DNA of 64,000 nucleotides from Pseudarthrobacter sp. MM222 (GCF_947090775.1 NZ_OX352321.1:310001-374000); one strand, 5' to 3'. Counted from the stretch's first letter, positions 9,016 through 17,779 are shown. Numbers and translations: made by a program. Notes: generated by a model not told the origin, from the letters alone.

Positions 9016-9044
9016 TTGACATAGTGTCAAAGTTTCTTTACTTT
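9016..9044 (+). promoter_or_regulatory. Promoter with palindromic operator for the XRE operon
   Basis: TTGACATAGTGTCAA (9016-9030) is a perfect six-base inverted repeat around TAG. Its left half is also a consensus -35 box; 17 bases on, TACTTT (9039-9044) is a plausible -10. A repressor bound here would block RNA polymerase, and the XRE protein encoded downstream is the obvious candidate. Confidence 0.6.
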
Positions 9045-9078
9045 CGAGATGTCAGCTTTGTTTTACATGGGAGCGGAA

Positions 9079-9507
9079 ATGTCCTTCGAAGAGAAGAGCG
9101 CCTGGGTGATGGGTCTGCTCGCGGTCGCGGCCTACACCGTGTACGTTGCTGTGGTGCTGTCTCTGTCCGGCGGCGTGCCGCTGGCGGAGGTGCCGTACGT
9201 GGCACCCTTGCTGTGGACTGTCGGGGGATCCATCGCCGCCTCCTTGGTGCTGCACACCGTGATCAGGACCTTCTCCGCCAAGGACGCGGGCATCAAGGAT
9301 CAGCGCGACAAGGAGATATACCGCTTCGGTGAATACATCGGCCAGTCCTTCCTCGTTATCGGTGGAGTGGGTGCCCTGGTCATGGCGATGGCCGAGGTTG
9401 ACCACTTCTGGATCGCCAACGCCATCTACCTGGCCTTTTTCCTCTCGGCGATCCTGGGCTCCGTCGCAAAGATTGTGGCCTACCGCCGGGGCTTCCAGCC
9501 ATGGTGA
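9079..9507 (+). CDS. Small four-span membrane protein next to an XRE regulator
   Basis: A 142-residue protein with about four hydrophobic segments and a conserved-looking middle loop (KDQRDKEIYRFGEYIGQ). GGGAGCGGAA precedes the ATG; an upstream start at 9049 would add ten residues without a good ribosome site. It overlaps the following XRE gene by seven bases. Pairs of a small membrane protein and a short XRE regulator are common in Gram-positives and Archaea, but the membrane protein has no established function. It may sense or be controlled with the regulator. Confidence 0.75.
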   Translation: MSFEEKSAWVMGLLAVAAYTVYVAVVLSLSGGVPLAEVPYVAPLLWTVGGSIAASLVLHTVIRTFSAKDAGIKDQRDKEIYRFGEYIGQSFLVIGGVGALVMAMAEVDHFWIANAIYLAFFLSAILGSVAKIVAYRRGFQPW

Positions 9508-9734
9508 AGCCGACCAGGGTCACAAACTCCATCCGCCGCCTCCGCTTTGAGCGGGGCGAGCTGACCCAGGCTGAGCTTGCCGAGCGTATCGGCGTCACCC
9601 GGCAGACCGTCATCGCCATCGAACAGGGCCGCTATTCGCCTTCGCTCGAGCTGGCGTTCCAGATTGCCCACGTCCTCAGGGTCCCCCTAGACGATGTGTT
9701 CCAGTATCCCGGCAGCGAAGGAGAAACACCGTGA
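9501..9734 (+). CDS. Short XRE family HTH regulator
   Basis: A 77-residue stand-alone HTH_3 protein (Cro/C1 fold). The recognition region is LTQAELAERIGVTRQTVIAI (residues 21-40) with the typical EQGRYSPSLELAFQIA extension. There is no effector domain. It overlaps the upstream membrane-protein gene by seven bases and the downstream oxidoreductase start by four (GTGA), so the three genes form a coupled operon. Autoregulation through the palindrome at 9016-9030 is inferred. Confidence 0.9.
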   Translation: MVKPTRVTNSIRRLRFERGELTQAELAERIGVTRQTVIAIEQGRYSPSLELAFQIAHVLRVPLDDVFQYPGSEGETP

Positions 9735-10702
9735 AAGCGATCGTTCAGGATGTCTATGGACCTGCGCAGGTACTGGAGTTGCGTGACGTCGACAAGCCGG
9801 TCCCCGCCGAGGATGAGGTTCTCATCAGGGTGCGGGCCGCGGGCGTCGACCAGGGCGTCTGGCACCTGATGGCCGGGCAGCCGTACCTGACCCGCGCCGT
9901 CGGTTTCGGCCTGCGGACGCCCAAGGTCGGTATCCGCGGCAGGGAGCTCGCCGGGACGGTGGAAGCGGTCGGGCGGAACGTCGTCGGATTCCGGCCCGGT
10001 GACGAGGTGTTCGGCACCGCTGAGGGAACCTTCGCCGAATTCGTGTGCGCGAAGGAGGGCAAGCTCGCCCTCAAGCCGGGAAATCTCAGCTTTGAGCAGG
10101 CGGCAGCGGTGCCGATCTCGGCCGCGACGGCGCTCCAGGGGCTCCGCGACAGCGGCCAGGTGCAGCCCGGACAGGACGTACTGATTATCGGCGCCGGTGG
10201 AGGCGTCGGTTCCTACGCGGTTCAGCTGGCCAGGTCCTTCGGGGCACGGGTCACGGGCGTGTGCAGCACCGACAAGACGGAGCTGGTCCGGTCCATCGGC
10301 GCAGACCACGTCATCGACTATAGGTATGACGATTTCTCTGACGGCGCGAAGCAGTGGGATTTGATCCTCGATACGGCCGGTAACCGCAGGCTTTCGGTCC
10401 TCCGCCGGGCACTGAAGCCGCACGGCACCCTGGTGATCGTCGGCGGTGAGGGCGGCGGAAAGCTGACGGGTGGCTTTGAACGCTCGCTGCGCGCGGCGGC
10501 GCTGTCCCTCTTCGTGGGCCAGCAGCTCAAGGGTCTCCTGGCCGTCGAGCGGGCCGAGGACCTGCGAGCCCTGGCCGAACTCATCGAAGCAGGCAAGGTG
10601 ACGCCGGTCATCGACCGGAGCTTTGCGCTGGGCGACGCGCCGGCGGCCATCGAGTACCTGCATGCGGGCAAGGCCCGCGGCAAGGTGGTCATCACGATCT
10701 GA
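9731..10702 (+). CDS. Zinc-independent MDR family NAD(P)H quinone reductase
   Basis: A 323-residue medium-chain dehydrogenase/reductase related to QOR. It has the GroES-like N-terminal domain (VRAAGVDQGVWHLMAG), lacks the Cys/His zinc ligands of alcohol dehydrogenases, and carries the nucleotide-binding IIGAGGGVGSYAVQLARSFGA near residues 155-175. It probably reduces quinones or enones with NADPH; the substrate is unknown. The GTG start overlaps the XRE stop, so it belongs to that operon and is likely under the same repressor. Confidence 0.88.
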   Translation: MKAIVQDVYGPAQVLELRDVDKPVPAEDEVLIRVRAAGVDQGVWHLMAGQPYLTRAVGFGLRTPKVGIRGRELAGTVEAVGRNVVGFRPGDEVFGTAEGTFAEFVCAKEGKLALKPGNLSFEQAAAVPISAATALQGLRDSGQVQPGQDVLIIGAGGGVGSYAVQLARSFGARVTGVCSTDKTELVRSIGADHVIDYRYDDFSDGAKQWDLILDTAGNRRLSVLRRALKPHGTLVIVGGEGGGKLTGGFERSLRAAALSLFVGQQLKGLLAVERAEDLRALAELIEAGKVTPVIDRSFALGDAPAAIEYLHAGKARGKVVITI

Positions 10703-10741
10703 CCCGGGTTGGATCGTGGCCGGGGCTCTCGCCCAGGCAGT

Positions 10742-11659
10742 TCAGCGGTATCCGGAGGCATCCGCCGGCAGGCCGGCGTCCTGGATTTCTACCAGGTAGC
10801 GCCAGCAGTCGGGCTGCGAGCCGTCGACGTCGGTGAAGCCGTACTCGCGCGCCAGCCCGCCGGAGGAATAGGAGCCACCGCTGCGCTGCATGAGCCCCGG
10901 GTCAGCGGCAAGGGCCGCCGCCGCGCGCCCGACAAACCGCGGACTTTCGGAAATCGCCGCGAAGTGCGGCTGGACGGCGGCCGCCTCCGGCCAGTTTGCC
11001 TCGGTTACTCCGAAGGCCTCCAGCATCATCTCCGAGCGCATCCATCCCGGGGTGAGGGCCACCGCGGCGCAGCCGAAGGGCCTGAGCTCCTCCGCCTGGC
11101 TGAAGGCGAGCCGGAGCACCGCGGTCTTGACGAGGTCGTAGAACACCGAGACCCGGTAGTGGGCGGCGTTGTACTCGCCGGTCCCGTCGGTCATCTCCAC
11201 CACCAGCCCGCCCGGCCGACGGACCAGCAGCGGCAATGCCCAATGGCTCGTGATGAGGTGCGTGTCGAGGGCCAGATGCACCATCCGGAGCCCGGCCTCC
11301 AGATCGTGGGACCACAGCGGCGTGTTCCACTGGATCAGGTTCTCCCCGCCCCAGATGTCGTTGACCAGGACATCGAGCCGGCCCTGCTCGGCGTCGATAC
11401 TCTGCACCAGGGCTTCCACTTGGTCTGTTTCCCGGTGGTCTACGGCGACGGCGATCCCCACGCCGCCGGCAGCGGACACCAGTTGGGCCGTTTCCTCCAC
11501 GGTTTCCGGCCGGTTGTAGTCGGAGCGCCGGCCCAGCGCCGAGCGGCCGGTGCAGTACACCGTGGCTCCGGCCTCGCCGAGGGCCACGGCCGTCCCCCGG
11601 CCGGCGCCGCGCGTGGCCCCGGCCACCAGGGCCACCTTGCCCGACAGCGTCGGTTCCAT
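10742..11659 (-). CDS. SDR family oxidoreductase
   Basis: A 305-residue short-chain dehydrogenase. The cofactor loop is AGATRGAGRGTA near the N-terminus and the catalytic pair is YDLVK. The usual NNAG motif is replaced by LVNDIWGG, a feature of an SDR subgroup with a longer C-terminal region, seen here as YSSGGLAREYGFTDVDGSQ. The start was set at MEPTLSG because GGGGAGG lies just upstream; an upstream ATG adds 16 residues without support. The gene is divergent from the IclR regulator across a 220-base gap with two candidate operators, so shared control is possible. Substrate unknown. Confidence 0.87.
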   Translation of the reverse strand: MEPTLSGKVALVAGATRGAGRGTAVALGEAGATVYCTGRSALGRRSDYNRPETVEETAQLVSAAGGVGIAVAVDHRETDQVEALVQSIDAEQGRLDVLVNDIWGGENLIQWNTPLWSHDLEAGLRMVHLALDTHLITSHWALPLLVRRPGGLVVEMTDGTGEYNAAHYRVSVFYDLVKTAVLRLAFSQAEELRPFGCAAVALTPGWMRSEMMLEAFGVTEANWPEAAAVQPHFAAISESPRFVGRAAAALAADPGLMQRSGGSYSSGGLAREYGFTDVDGSQPDCWRYLVEIQDAGLPADASGYR

Positions 11660-11750
11660 CCCGCGCCTCCCCGCAGTCAAGACATCCAGCCCAGCCCAGC
11701 CCACCACGCGTGGCGCCGGCGGCCTAGGGGCTGAAGTCCCGGACGTCGTC

Positions 11751-11770
11751 TATATCCGGGATACCAGACA
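11751..11770 (+). promoter_or_regulatory. Candidate hut operator A (before the IclR gene)
   Basis: TATATCCGGGATACCAGACA. It aligns with sites at 11818, 14161 and 20720-20701 (minus). The shared core TCCGGGATnCCGGACA is nearly palindromic. It lies 110 bases before the IclR start, consistent with autoregulation. Confidence 0.55.
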
Positions 11771-11817
11771 TGCGGGCCCGGGGCCGGGCACGGATGGGCC
11801 GCCCTGGGGAGCATGCT

Positions 11818-11837
11818 TAAGTACGGGATACCGGACA
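11818..11837 (+). promoter_or_regulatory. Candidate hut operator B (before the IclR gene)
   Basis: TAAGTACGGGATACCGGACA. The 13-base core GGGATACCGGACA differs from operator A at one base and lies 67 bases after it, about six helical turns. It sits just before the IclR start. Confidence 0.55.
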
Positions 11838-11880
11838 AGGCCGACAGATGACCGGACACCGCCGATTTCGAAGAGGACGC

Positions 11881-12792
11881 ATGCCAGCCAGCAGCACCAC
11901 CCTGAACAGCACCGCGGCGGACGCCGCTGCGCCGGCGGCGTCCGCCGCCGGCGTCGAGCCCGGGGCGCGGGCGGCGCCAGGCGGCGCAGTCAAGCGCGCC
12001 ACGAGGGCCGCCAAACCGGCGTCGAAGGTGCCGGCCGCCGAGAACACCCTGCGCATCCTCAAACTCCTGGCCTCCAAGCGCGGGCCGATGGCGGCGTCGA
12101 ACATCGCCACGGCCCTGGGCCTGCCCCGCTCCAGCGTTTATCACTTGCTTGGCGTGATGGAAGCGAACGGCTTCGTCCTGCACCTGCACGAGGAGCAGCG
12201 CTACGGCCTGGGCATCAGCGCCTTCGAACTCAGCTCGGCCTATTCCCGGCAGGAGCCGCTCTCCAGGCTCGGCCGCCCGCTGCTCGCCTCGCTCGTGGAC
12301 GCGGTCGGCGAAAGCGCCCACCTAGCCGTGCTGCACGGCCGCGACGTGCTCTACATCGTGGAGGAGCGGGCGAAGAACCGGCCTTCGCTGGTGACCGACG
12401 TCGGCGTCCGGCTCCCCAGCCACCTGACCGCCAGCGGGCGGGCCATACTGGCGGCTTTGCCGAAATCCCAGGTCCGGGCGCTCTATCCCAACGCGGCCGC
12501 CTTCAGCGCCCGGCATGACACCGAATCGCCCATCAGAAAGTACTCGGCACTGTCCTCGCACCTGGACCAGGTCCGGCAGCGCGGCTACGCCACTGAACAC
12601 GGCGAAGTGACGCCGGGCTTCGGTTCAATCGCCGCCGCCGTCACGGACCATGTGGGCTGGCCGACAGCGGCCGTCGCCGTAACCTTCCTCGAGGACAAGC
12701 TCCCGGCCGAGCAATGGCCGGCCCTCGCGGCGCGGGTTCAGAAGGTCGCGGACGAGCTCTCCGTCCGCCTCCACGGCCGCCCCTCCGCCTGA
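11881..12792 (+). CDS. IclR family transcriptional regulator, probable hut regulator
   Basis: A 303-residue IclR protein: a Pro/Ala-rich leader of about 45 residues, winged HTH (GPMAASNIATALGLPRSSVY), then the IclR effector domain with HLAVLHGRDVLYIVEE, LTASGRAILAALP and the closing GSIAAAV region. AGAGGA precedes the ATG used; an ATG eleven codons upstream is less well supported. The gene points toward hutU and hutH, and the same candidate operator lies before itself, hutU and hutG. A role as histidine-utilisation regulator is therefore inferred; effector (urocanate or histidine) unknown. An IS30 element now separates it from hutU. Confidence 0.9.
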   Translation: MPASSTTLNSTAADAAAPAASAAGVEPGARAAPGGAVKRATRAAKPASKVPAAENTLRILKLLASKRGPMAASNIATALGLPRSSVYHLLGVMEANGFVLHLHEEQRYGLGISAFELSSAYSRQEPLSRLGRPLLASLVDAVGESAHLAVLHGRDVLYIVEERAKNRPSLVTDVGVRLPSHLTASGRAILAALPKSQVRALYPNAAAFSARHDTESPIRKYSALSSHLDQVRQRGYATEHGEVTPGFGSIAAAVTDHVGWPTAAVAVTFLEDKLPAEQWPALAARVQKVADELSVRLHGRPSA

Positions 12793-12812
12793 CCACTGCC
12801 CACACCCCAACT

Positions 12813-12857
12813 CCTGTTGCGCTATCACTTTGGGCCGCCATTCGCCCGGCAAAGTCA
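12813..12857 (+). repeat. IS30 left inverted repeat
   Basis: The outer 18 bases are identical to the reverse complement of the right end, and GGCAAAGTCA at 12848-12857 matches the inner part of the right end. The middle is diverged. Confidence 0.9.
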
Positions 12858-12894
12858 TATGGTCGCAACAACGCTCTGATTGATGGAGCGTTTC

Positions 12895-14085
12895 ATGGCC
12901 AGGTTGTTTCCTCCGAATACCCGCACCGAGTTCGTTGATCTGGTGTGTGGCGGGATGTCGATTCTCGCTGCGGCCCGGCGTGTCGGGGTCACGCATGGGG
13001 CTGGGAGGATCTGGTGGGCCCAGTCTGGCCACATGCTGACTGTGAACATGGGCCCCGTCGGGGGTCTTTCGGATCCGGCTCCCACGGCGGAAGGTCCGGG
13101 TGGCCGGGCGTTGAACCTGGCTGAACGGGGGATGATCCAGATGGGCCGGCGCAGCGGCATGAGTTACGCCGCGATTGGTGAGGCGATTGGTCGGGACAAG
13201 TCTGTGGTCTGGCGGGAGGTGAACCGCAACGCCAGCGCGGACGGGGTGTATTACGCCTCGGTGGCGCATACCCAGGCGCATCAGGCCAGGCGCCGGCCCA
13301 AACCGTTGAAGCTCGTCGAGGACGAGGCGCTCTGCCGGCTGATCGGGGTGTGGATGGATGACGGGTGGAGCCCGAAACTGATCTCGGCCATGTTGGCGTT
13401 TCACTTCGCCGATGATCAGACTATGCAGGTGAGCCACGAGACGATCTACCAGGCGCTTTACGTTCAAACCCGCGGAAGCCTGCGGGCGGATCTGGCCGAG
13501 AAGCTCAGCCTGAAGCGGAAGCAACGCGTTCCCCACACCGCAGATCGGCAGAAGAACAGCCCCTACAAGGACGCCTTCAAGATCAGTGAGCGCCCCGCCG
13601 AGGCCGCGGACCGGGCGGTTCCCGGGCACTGGGAAGGTGACCTCATAATCGGCTCCGACGGGACCGCGATCGGCACCCTGGTGGAACGCTCGACGAGGTT
13701 TACGATCCTGCTCCACCTCCCCGGGGACCACACCGCCGACACCGTCGCCGCCGCGATGATCCGGGAGATGGGCAAGCTCCCGGATCACCTGCGACTGTCA
13801 ATCACCTGGGACCGCGGCTCGGAACTCGCCGGATATGCCCGGATCCAGACGGCCCTGGACACCACGCTCTACTTCTGCGACCCGCACTCGCCCTGGCAGC
13901 GCGGGTCCAACGAGAACACCAACCGACTCCTCAGGTTCTGGTTTGAGAAAGGCTCCGACCTCTCCGTCCACACCCCGGACGATCTCCGCCAAGTCGCCGC
14001 GAAACTCAACCGCCGGCCCCGCCCCACCCTCAACCTGGAGACCCCAGCCAACCGGCTGAACCAGTTGCTGCAAGCGGCGGCTTAA
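12895..14085 (+). CDS. IS30 family transposase
   Basis: A 396-residue DDE transposase. N-terminal HTH regions include LNLAERGMIQMGRRSGMSYA and IGRDKSVVWREVNRN, typical of IS30. The catalytic core shows GHWEGDLI (first Asp), TWDRGSEL (second Asp) and the glutamate in WQRGSNENTNRLLRFWFEKG. Length is normal and the frame is intact, so the element may be active. The ATG follows GGAG by eight bases; TTG or ATG starts 12-15 bases upstream are alternatives. Confidence 0.95.
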   Translation: MARLFPPNTRTEFVDLVCGGMSILAAARRVGVTHGAGRIWWAQSGHMLTVNMGPVGGLSDPAPTAEGPGGRALNLAERGMIQMGRRSGMSYAAIGEAIGRDKSVVWREVNRNASADGVYYASVAHTQAHQARRRPKPLKLVEDEALCRLIGVWMDDGWSPKLISAMLAFHFADDQTMQVSHETIYQALYVQTRGSLRADLAEKLSLKRKQRVPHTADRQKNSPYKDAFKISERPAEAADRAVPGHWEGDLIIGSDGTAIGTLVERSTRFTILLHLPGDHTADTVAAAMIREMGKLPDHLRLSITWDRGSELAGYARIQTALDTTLYFCDPHSPWQRGSNENTNRLLRFWFEKGSDLSVHTPDDLRQVAAKLNRRPRPTLNLETPANRLNQLLQAAA

Positions 14086-14108
14086 ACCCCGGCGTTGCTC
14101 CGACTAGT

Positions 14109-14152
14109 TGACTTTGCCCCCGTTTAGCCACCGGAAGTGATAGCGCAACAGG
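14109..14152 (-). repeat. IS30 right inverted repeat
   Basis: The inverted counterpart of the left end: read from outside, CCTGTTGCGCTATCACTT, then a diverged spacer and GGCAAAGTCA (14118-14109). Confidence 0.9.
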
Positions 14153-14160
14153 GGCGGGGG

Positions 14161-14180
14161 AGGGTCTGGAATCCCGGACA
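14161..14180 (+). promoter_or_regulatory. Candidate hut operator C (before hutU)
   Basis: AGGGTCTGGAATCCCGGACA, matching the site shared with the IclR and hutG upstream regions (11 of 13 in the core). It lies eight bases outside the IS30 right end and 144 bases before hutU, so the insertion did not destroy it. The remaining gap to hutU holds no ORF. Confidence 0.55.
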
Positions 14181-14323
14181 GCACCGCCGCGATGGGCCTG
14201 TTTCCAGGGCTGCGAAGGGGCTTTAGTTGATACAGAACCTCATTCCTCCCGATTTTGCCCCAACATAGACAACACCCAGCACAGACACCCTCCAGCAACA
14301 CATCCAGCCACGAAGGAGCCCTC

Positions 14324-16033
14324 ATGGCACCCGCCGATTTCACCACCGGTGCCCGCCCGGTCAAAGCAGCCCGCGGCACCGAGCTCACCGCCAAGAGCTG
14401 GCAGACGGAAGCCCCGCTGCGCATGCTCATGAACAACCTCGACCCCGAGGTCGCAGAACGCCCCGATGACCTGGTGGTCTACGGCGGCACCGGCCGCGCC
14501 GTCCGGTCTTGGGCCGCGTTCGACGCCATCACCCGCACCCTGGAAACCATGGAAAAGGACGAGACCCTGCTGGTCCAGTCCGGCAAGCCGGTCGGCGTCT
14601 TCCGCACCAACGAGTGGGCGCCTCGCGTGCTCCTGGCCAACTCCAACCTCGTCGGCGACTGGGCGAACTGGCCCGAGTTCCGCCGGCTCGAGGCTGAGGG
14701 CCTGATGATGTACGGCCAGATGACCGCCGGGTCCTGGATCTACATCGGCACCCAGGGCATCCTGCAGGGCACCTTCGAGACCTTTGCCGCGATCGCCCGC
14801 AAGCTCACCGGGGACGAGAACGGCACCCTCGCCGGCACCCTGACCCTCACCGGCGGCTGCGGCGGCATGGGCGGCGCCCAGCCGCTCGCCGTCACCCTGA
14901 ACGACGGCGCCTGCCTGATCGTCGACGTCGACGAAAGCCACCTGCGCCGCCGGGCCGGCAAACGCTACCTCGACGAGGTCGAAACGGACCTCGACACCGC
15001 GATCGCCAAGGTCCTCAAAGCCAAGGAAGAGCGCCGCGGCTGGTCCGTGGGCTACGTCGGAAACGCCGCCGAGGTCTTCCCCGAGATCCTGCGCCGCCAC
15101 AACGCCGGCGAGCTCACCGTCGACATCGTCACGGACCAGACCTCCGCACACGACCCCCTGAGCTACCTCCCCGAGGGCATCACGGTCGAGGAATGGCACC
15201 GCGAGGCCGCCGCCGATCCCGAGGGCTTCACCAAGAAGGCCCAGGCCTCGATGGCCAAGCACGTCCAGGCCATGGTCGAGTTCCAGGACGCCGGCGCCGA
15301 GGTGTTCGACTACGGCAACTCCATCCGCGACGAGGCCCGCAAGGGCGGCTACAACCGCGCCTTCGAATTCCCCGGCTTCGTCCCGGCCTACATCCGGCCG
15401 CTCTTCTGCGAGGGCCTGGGCCCGTTCCGCTGGGTTGCCCTCTCCGGCGACCCCGAGGACATTGCCGTCACGGACCGGGCCATCAAGGAACTCTTCCCCG
15501 AGAACAAGCACCTGCACCGCTGGATCGACGCCGCCGCCGAGCGCGTCGATTTCGAGGGCCTGCCGGCCCGCATCTGCTGGCTGGGCTACGGCGAACGCGC
15601 CAAGGCCGGCCTGCTGTTCAACCAGCTCGTCAAGGAAGGCAAAGTCAAGGCGCCCATCGTGATCGGCCGCGACCACCTCGACTCCGGCTCCGTAGCCTCC
15701 CCGTACCGCGAAACCGAGGCAATGGCCGACGGCTCCGACGCGATCGCCGACTGGCCGCTGCTCAACGCCCTGCTCAACACCGCCTCCGGCGCCACCTGGG
15801 TCTCCCTGCACCACGGCGGCGGCGTCGGCATCGGCCGCTCCATCCACGCCGGCCAGGTCTCCGTCGCCGACGGCACCGACCTCGCGGCGCAGAAACTCGA
15901 ACGCCTCCTCACCAACGACCCCGGCATGGGCGTCATCCGCCACGCCGACGCCGGCTACGACCGCGCCGTCGAGGTCGCCAAGGAACGCGGCGTCCGCATC
16001 CCCATGCAAGAGTCAGCGCCCGAAGCCCTCTGA
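14324..16033 (+). CDS. hutU: Urocanate hydratase
   Basis: A 569-residue urocanase, the second step of histidine degradation (urocanate to imidazolonepropionate, using tightly bound NAD+). Diagnostic blocks are [35 protein letters not shown] (NAD binding), [27 protein letters not shown] (catalytic Cys region) and [23 protein letters not shown] precedes the ATG; a longer frame starting at 14255 lacks support. It leads the hutU-hutH pair, with a palindromic repeat in the 153-base gap. An IS30 copy sits directly upstream. Confidence 0.97.
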   Translation: MAPADFTTGARPVKAARGTELTAKSWQTEAPLRMLMNNLDPEVAERPDDLVVYGGTGRAVRSWAAFDAITRTLETMEKDETLLVQSGKPVGVFRTNEWAPRVLLANSNLVGDWANWPEFRRLEAEGLMMYGQMTAGSWIYIGTQGILQGTFETFAAIARKLTGDENGTLAGTLTLTGGCGGMGGAQPLAVTLNDGACLIVDVDESHLRRRAGKRYLDEVETDLDTAIAKVLKAKEERRGWSVGYVGNAAEVFPEILRRHNAGELTVDIVTDQTSAHDPLSYLPEGITVEEWHREAAADPEGFTKKAQASMAKHVQAMVEFQDAGAEVFDYGNSIRDEARKGGYNRAFEFPGFVPAYIRPLFCEGLGPFRWVALSGDPEDIAVTDRAIKELFPENKHLHRWIDAAAERVDFEGLPARICWLGYGERAKAGLLFNQLVKEGKVKAPIVIGRDHLDSGSVASPYRETEAMADGSDAIADWPLLNALLNTASGATWVSLHHGGGVGIGRSIHAGQVSVADGTDLAAQKLERLLTNDPGMGVIRHADAGYDRAVEVAKERGVRIPMQESAPEAL

Positions 16034-16051
16034 CCAAGGGCCCAATCCCAC

Positions 16052-16111
16052 ATCGACTGCTCCGTAACTGCCGTAATGAGCCACCAAAAGGGCACTTGCG
16101 GAGCAATCGAT
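16052..16111. repeat. Palindromic intergenic repeat, copy 2
   Basis: A 60-base imperfect palindrome between hutU and hutH. The left arm is ATCGACTGCTCCGTAACTGC; the right arm read on the minus strand is ATCGATTGCTCCGCAAGTGC. It belongs to the same family as 4799-4856. It may process or partly terminate the hutUH transcript. Confidence 0.8.
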
Positions 16112-16186
16112 CCCCACGAGCCCCCTAACCGCGCACGTCCCCGCCAGGGAACCCTGCTCGCGGCCCCAATTTGAAGTAGGAATACC

Positions 16187-17779
16187 ATGACACTCACCAC
16201 CCACTCAGCGCTCACCGTCACCCTCGGCTCCAGCGGCGTCACACCCGAGGACGTCGTCGCCGTCGCCCGCCACGACGCCCACGTGACCATCGCCCAGGAC
16301 GCCCTCGACGCCGTCGCGAAGGTCCGCGCGCACATCGACGACCTCGCCCACAGCGAGGTGCCGGCCTACGGCATCTCCACCGGCTTCGGCGCGCTGGCCA
16401 ACCGGCACATCCCCAACGACCTGCGCACCCAACTGCAGAAGTCCCTGATCCGCAGCCACGCCGCCGGGATGGGCCCGGCAGTGGAACGCGAGGTGGTCCG
16501 CGGCATCATGTTCCTGCGGGCCAAGACCCTCGCCTCCGGCCGCACCGGCGTCCGCCCCGTGGTGCTGCAGACCATGGTGGACGTGCTCAACGCCGGCATC
16601 ACCCCGGTGGTCCGCGAATTCGGCTCCCTCGGCTGCTCGGGCGACCTCGCACCGCTCTCACACTGCGCCCTGGTCCTGATGGGCGAAGGCGAAGCCATTG
16701 GCCCGGACGGGGAACTGTACGGCACCAGGGACGGCCGCCCCGTCGCCGAACTCCTCGCCGCACACGGGATCGAACCCGTCACCCTGGCCGAGAAGGAAGG
16801 ACTCGCGCTGGTCAACGGCACCGAGGGCATGCTGGGCATGCTGCTGATGGCCATCGCGGACATCCGCCAGCTGCTCACGACGGCGGACATCACCGCAGCG
16901 CTCAGCGTCGAGGCGCTGCTCGGCACGGACCAGGTGTTCCTGCCCGAGCTGCATGCCGCTCTCCGCCCGCACCCCGGGCAGGCGGCGTCCGCTGACAACA
17001 TGCTCCGGGTGCTCTCCAACTCTCCGATCGTCGCCTCGCACCGGATCAACGACACCAAGGTTCAGGACGCCTACTCGCTGCGCTGCGCACCTCAGGTCGC
17101 CGGCGCCGTCCGCGACACCGTGGACCACGCCGCCCTGGTCGCCTCCCGCGAGCTGGCCGCCGCAATCGACAACCCGGTGGTCCTGCCGGACGGCCGGGTC
17201 AGCTCCAACGGCAACTTCCATGGCGCCCCGGTGGGGTACATGCTCGACTTCCTGGCGATCGCCGTCGCGGACCTCAGCTCCATTGCCGAGCGCCGGACCG
17301 ACCGGATGCTGGACCCGGCCCGCTCGCACGGGCTGCCGGCCTTCCTGGCCGCGGACCCCGGCGTCGATTCCGGGCTCATGATCGCCCAGTACACCCAGGC
17401 CGGGCTCGTCTCGGATAACAAACGTCTCGCCGTCCCGGCGTCGGTGGACTCGATCCCGAGCTCGGCGATGCAGGAGGACCACGTCTCGATGGGCTGGCAC
17501 GCGGCCCGCAAGCTCCGCCGTGCGGTCGAGAACCTGCGCCGCGTGCTGGCGATCGAACTGGTGACCTCGGCCCGGGCGCTGGACATCCGCACCCACCTCT
17601 CCGGCGGCGAGCTCACCCCGGGACCCGCGGGCGCGGCCGTGATCGCGGCACTGCGGGACGTCGTCGCCGGCCCCGGGACGGACAGGTTCCTGTCGCCGGA
17701 ACTGGAAGCGGCGGACGCGCTCGTCGCCTCCGGCAGGGTGCGGGCGGCGGCCGAATCCGCCGTCGGAAATCTCGCCTGA
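16187..17779 (+). CDS. hutH: Histidine ammonia-lyase
   Basis: A 530-residue aromatic ammonia-lyase that converts histidine to urocanate, the first hut step. YGISTGFGALANRHI holds the catalytic Tyr. The MIO cofactor is formed from an internal tripeptide, here Cys150-Ser151-Gly152 in LGCSGDLAPLSH instead of the commoner Ala-Ser-Gly. Further family blocks are LALVNGTEGMLG, QDAYSLRCAPQVAGAVRDT and NGNFHGAPVGYMLD. The start is preceded by an AGTAGGAATACC site. It follows hutU by 153 bases. Confidence 0.96.
   Translation: MTLTTHSALTVTLGSSGVTPEDVVAVARHDAHVTIAQDALDAVAKVRAHIDDLAHSEVPAYGISTGFGALANRHIPNDLRTQLQKSLIRSHAAGMGPAVEREVVRGIMFLRAKTLASGRTGVRPVVLQTMVDVLNAGITPVVREFGSLGCSGDLAPLSHCALVLMGEGEAIGPDGELYGTRDGRPVAELLAAHGIEPVTLAEKEGLALVNGTEGMLGMLLMAIADIRQLLTTADITAALSVEALLGTDQVFLPELHAALRPHPGQAASADNMLRVLSNSPIVASHRINDTKVQDAYSLRCAPQVAGAVRDTVDHAALVASRELAAAIDNPVVLPDGRVSSNGNFHGAPVGYMLDFLAIAVADLSSIAERRTDRMLDPARSHGLPAFLAADPGVDSGLMIAQYTQAGLVSDNKRLAVPASVDSIPSSAMQEDHVSMGWHAARKLRRAVENLRRVLAIELVTSARALDIRTHLSGGELTPGPAGAAVIAALRDVVAGPGTDRFLSPELEAADALVASGRVRAAAESAVGNLA

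Larger units (their letters stand above)
12813..14152 (+). mobile_element. IS30-family insertion sequence, complete
   Basis: A 1340-base element bounded by inverted repeats: both ends read CCTGTTGCGCTATCACTT inward, and a second shared block (GGCAAAGTCA) lies 25-35 bases further in. One transposase ORF fills it. No clear target duplication is visible at the edges. It lies 20 bases after the IclR stop and eight bases before the candidate hutU operator. Confidence 0.92.

Noticed and set aside
14240..16009. 589-residue minus-strand ORF opposite hutU
   Set aside because: Mirror frame of hutU, rich in Gly/Asp/Val without any motif.
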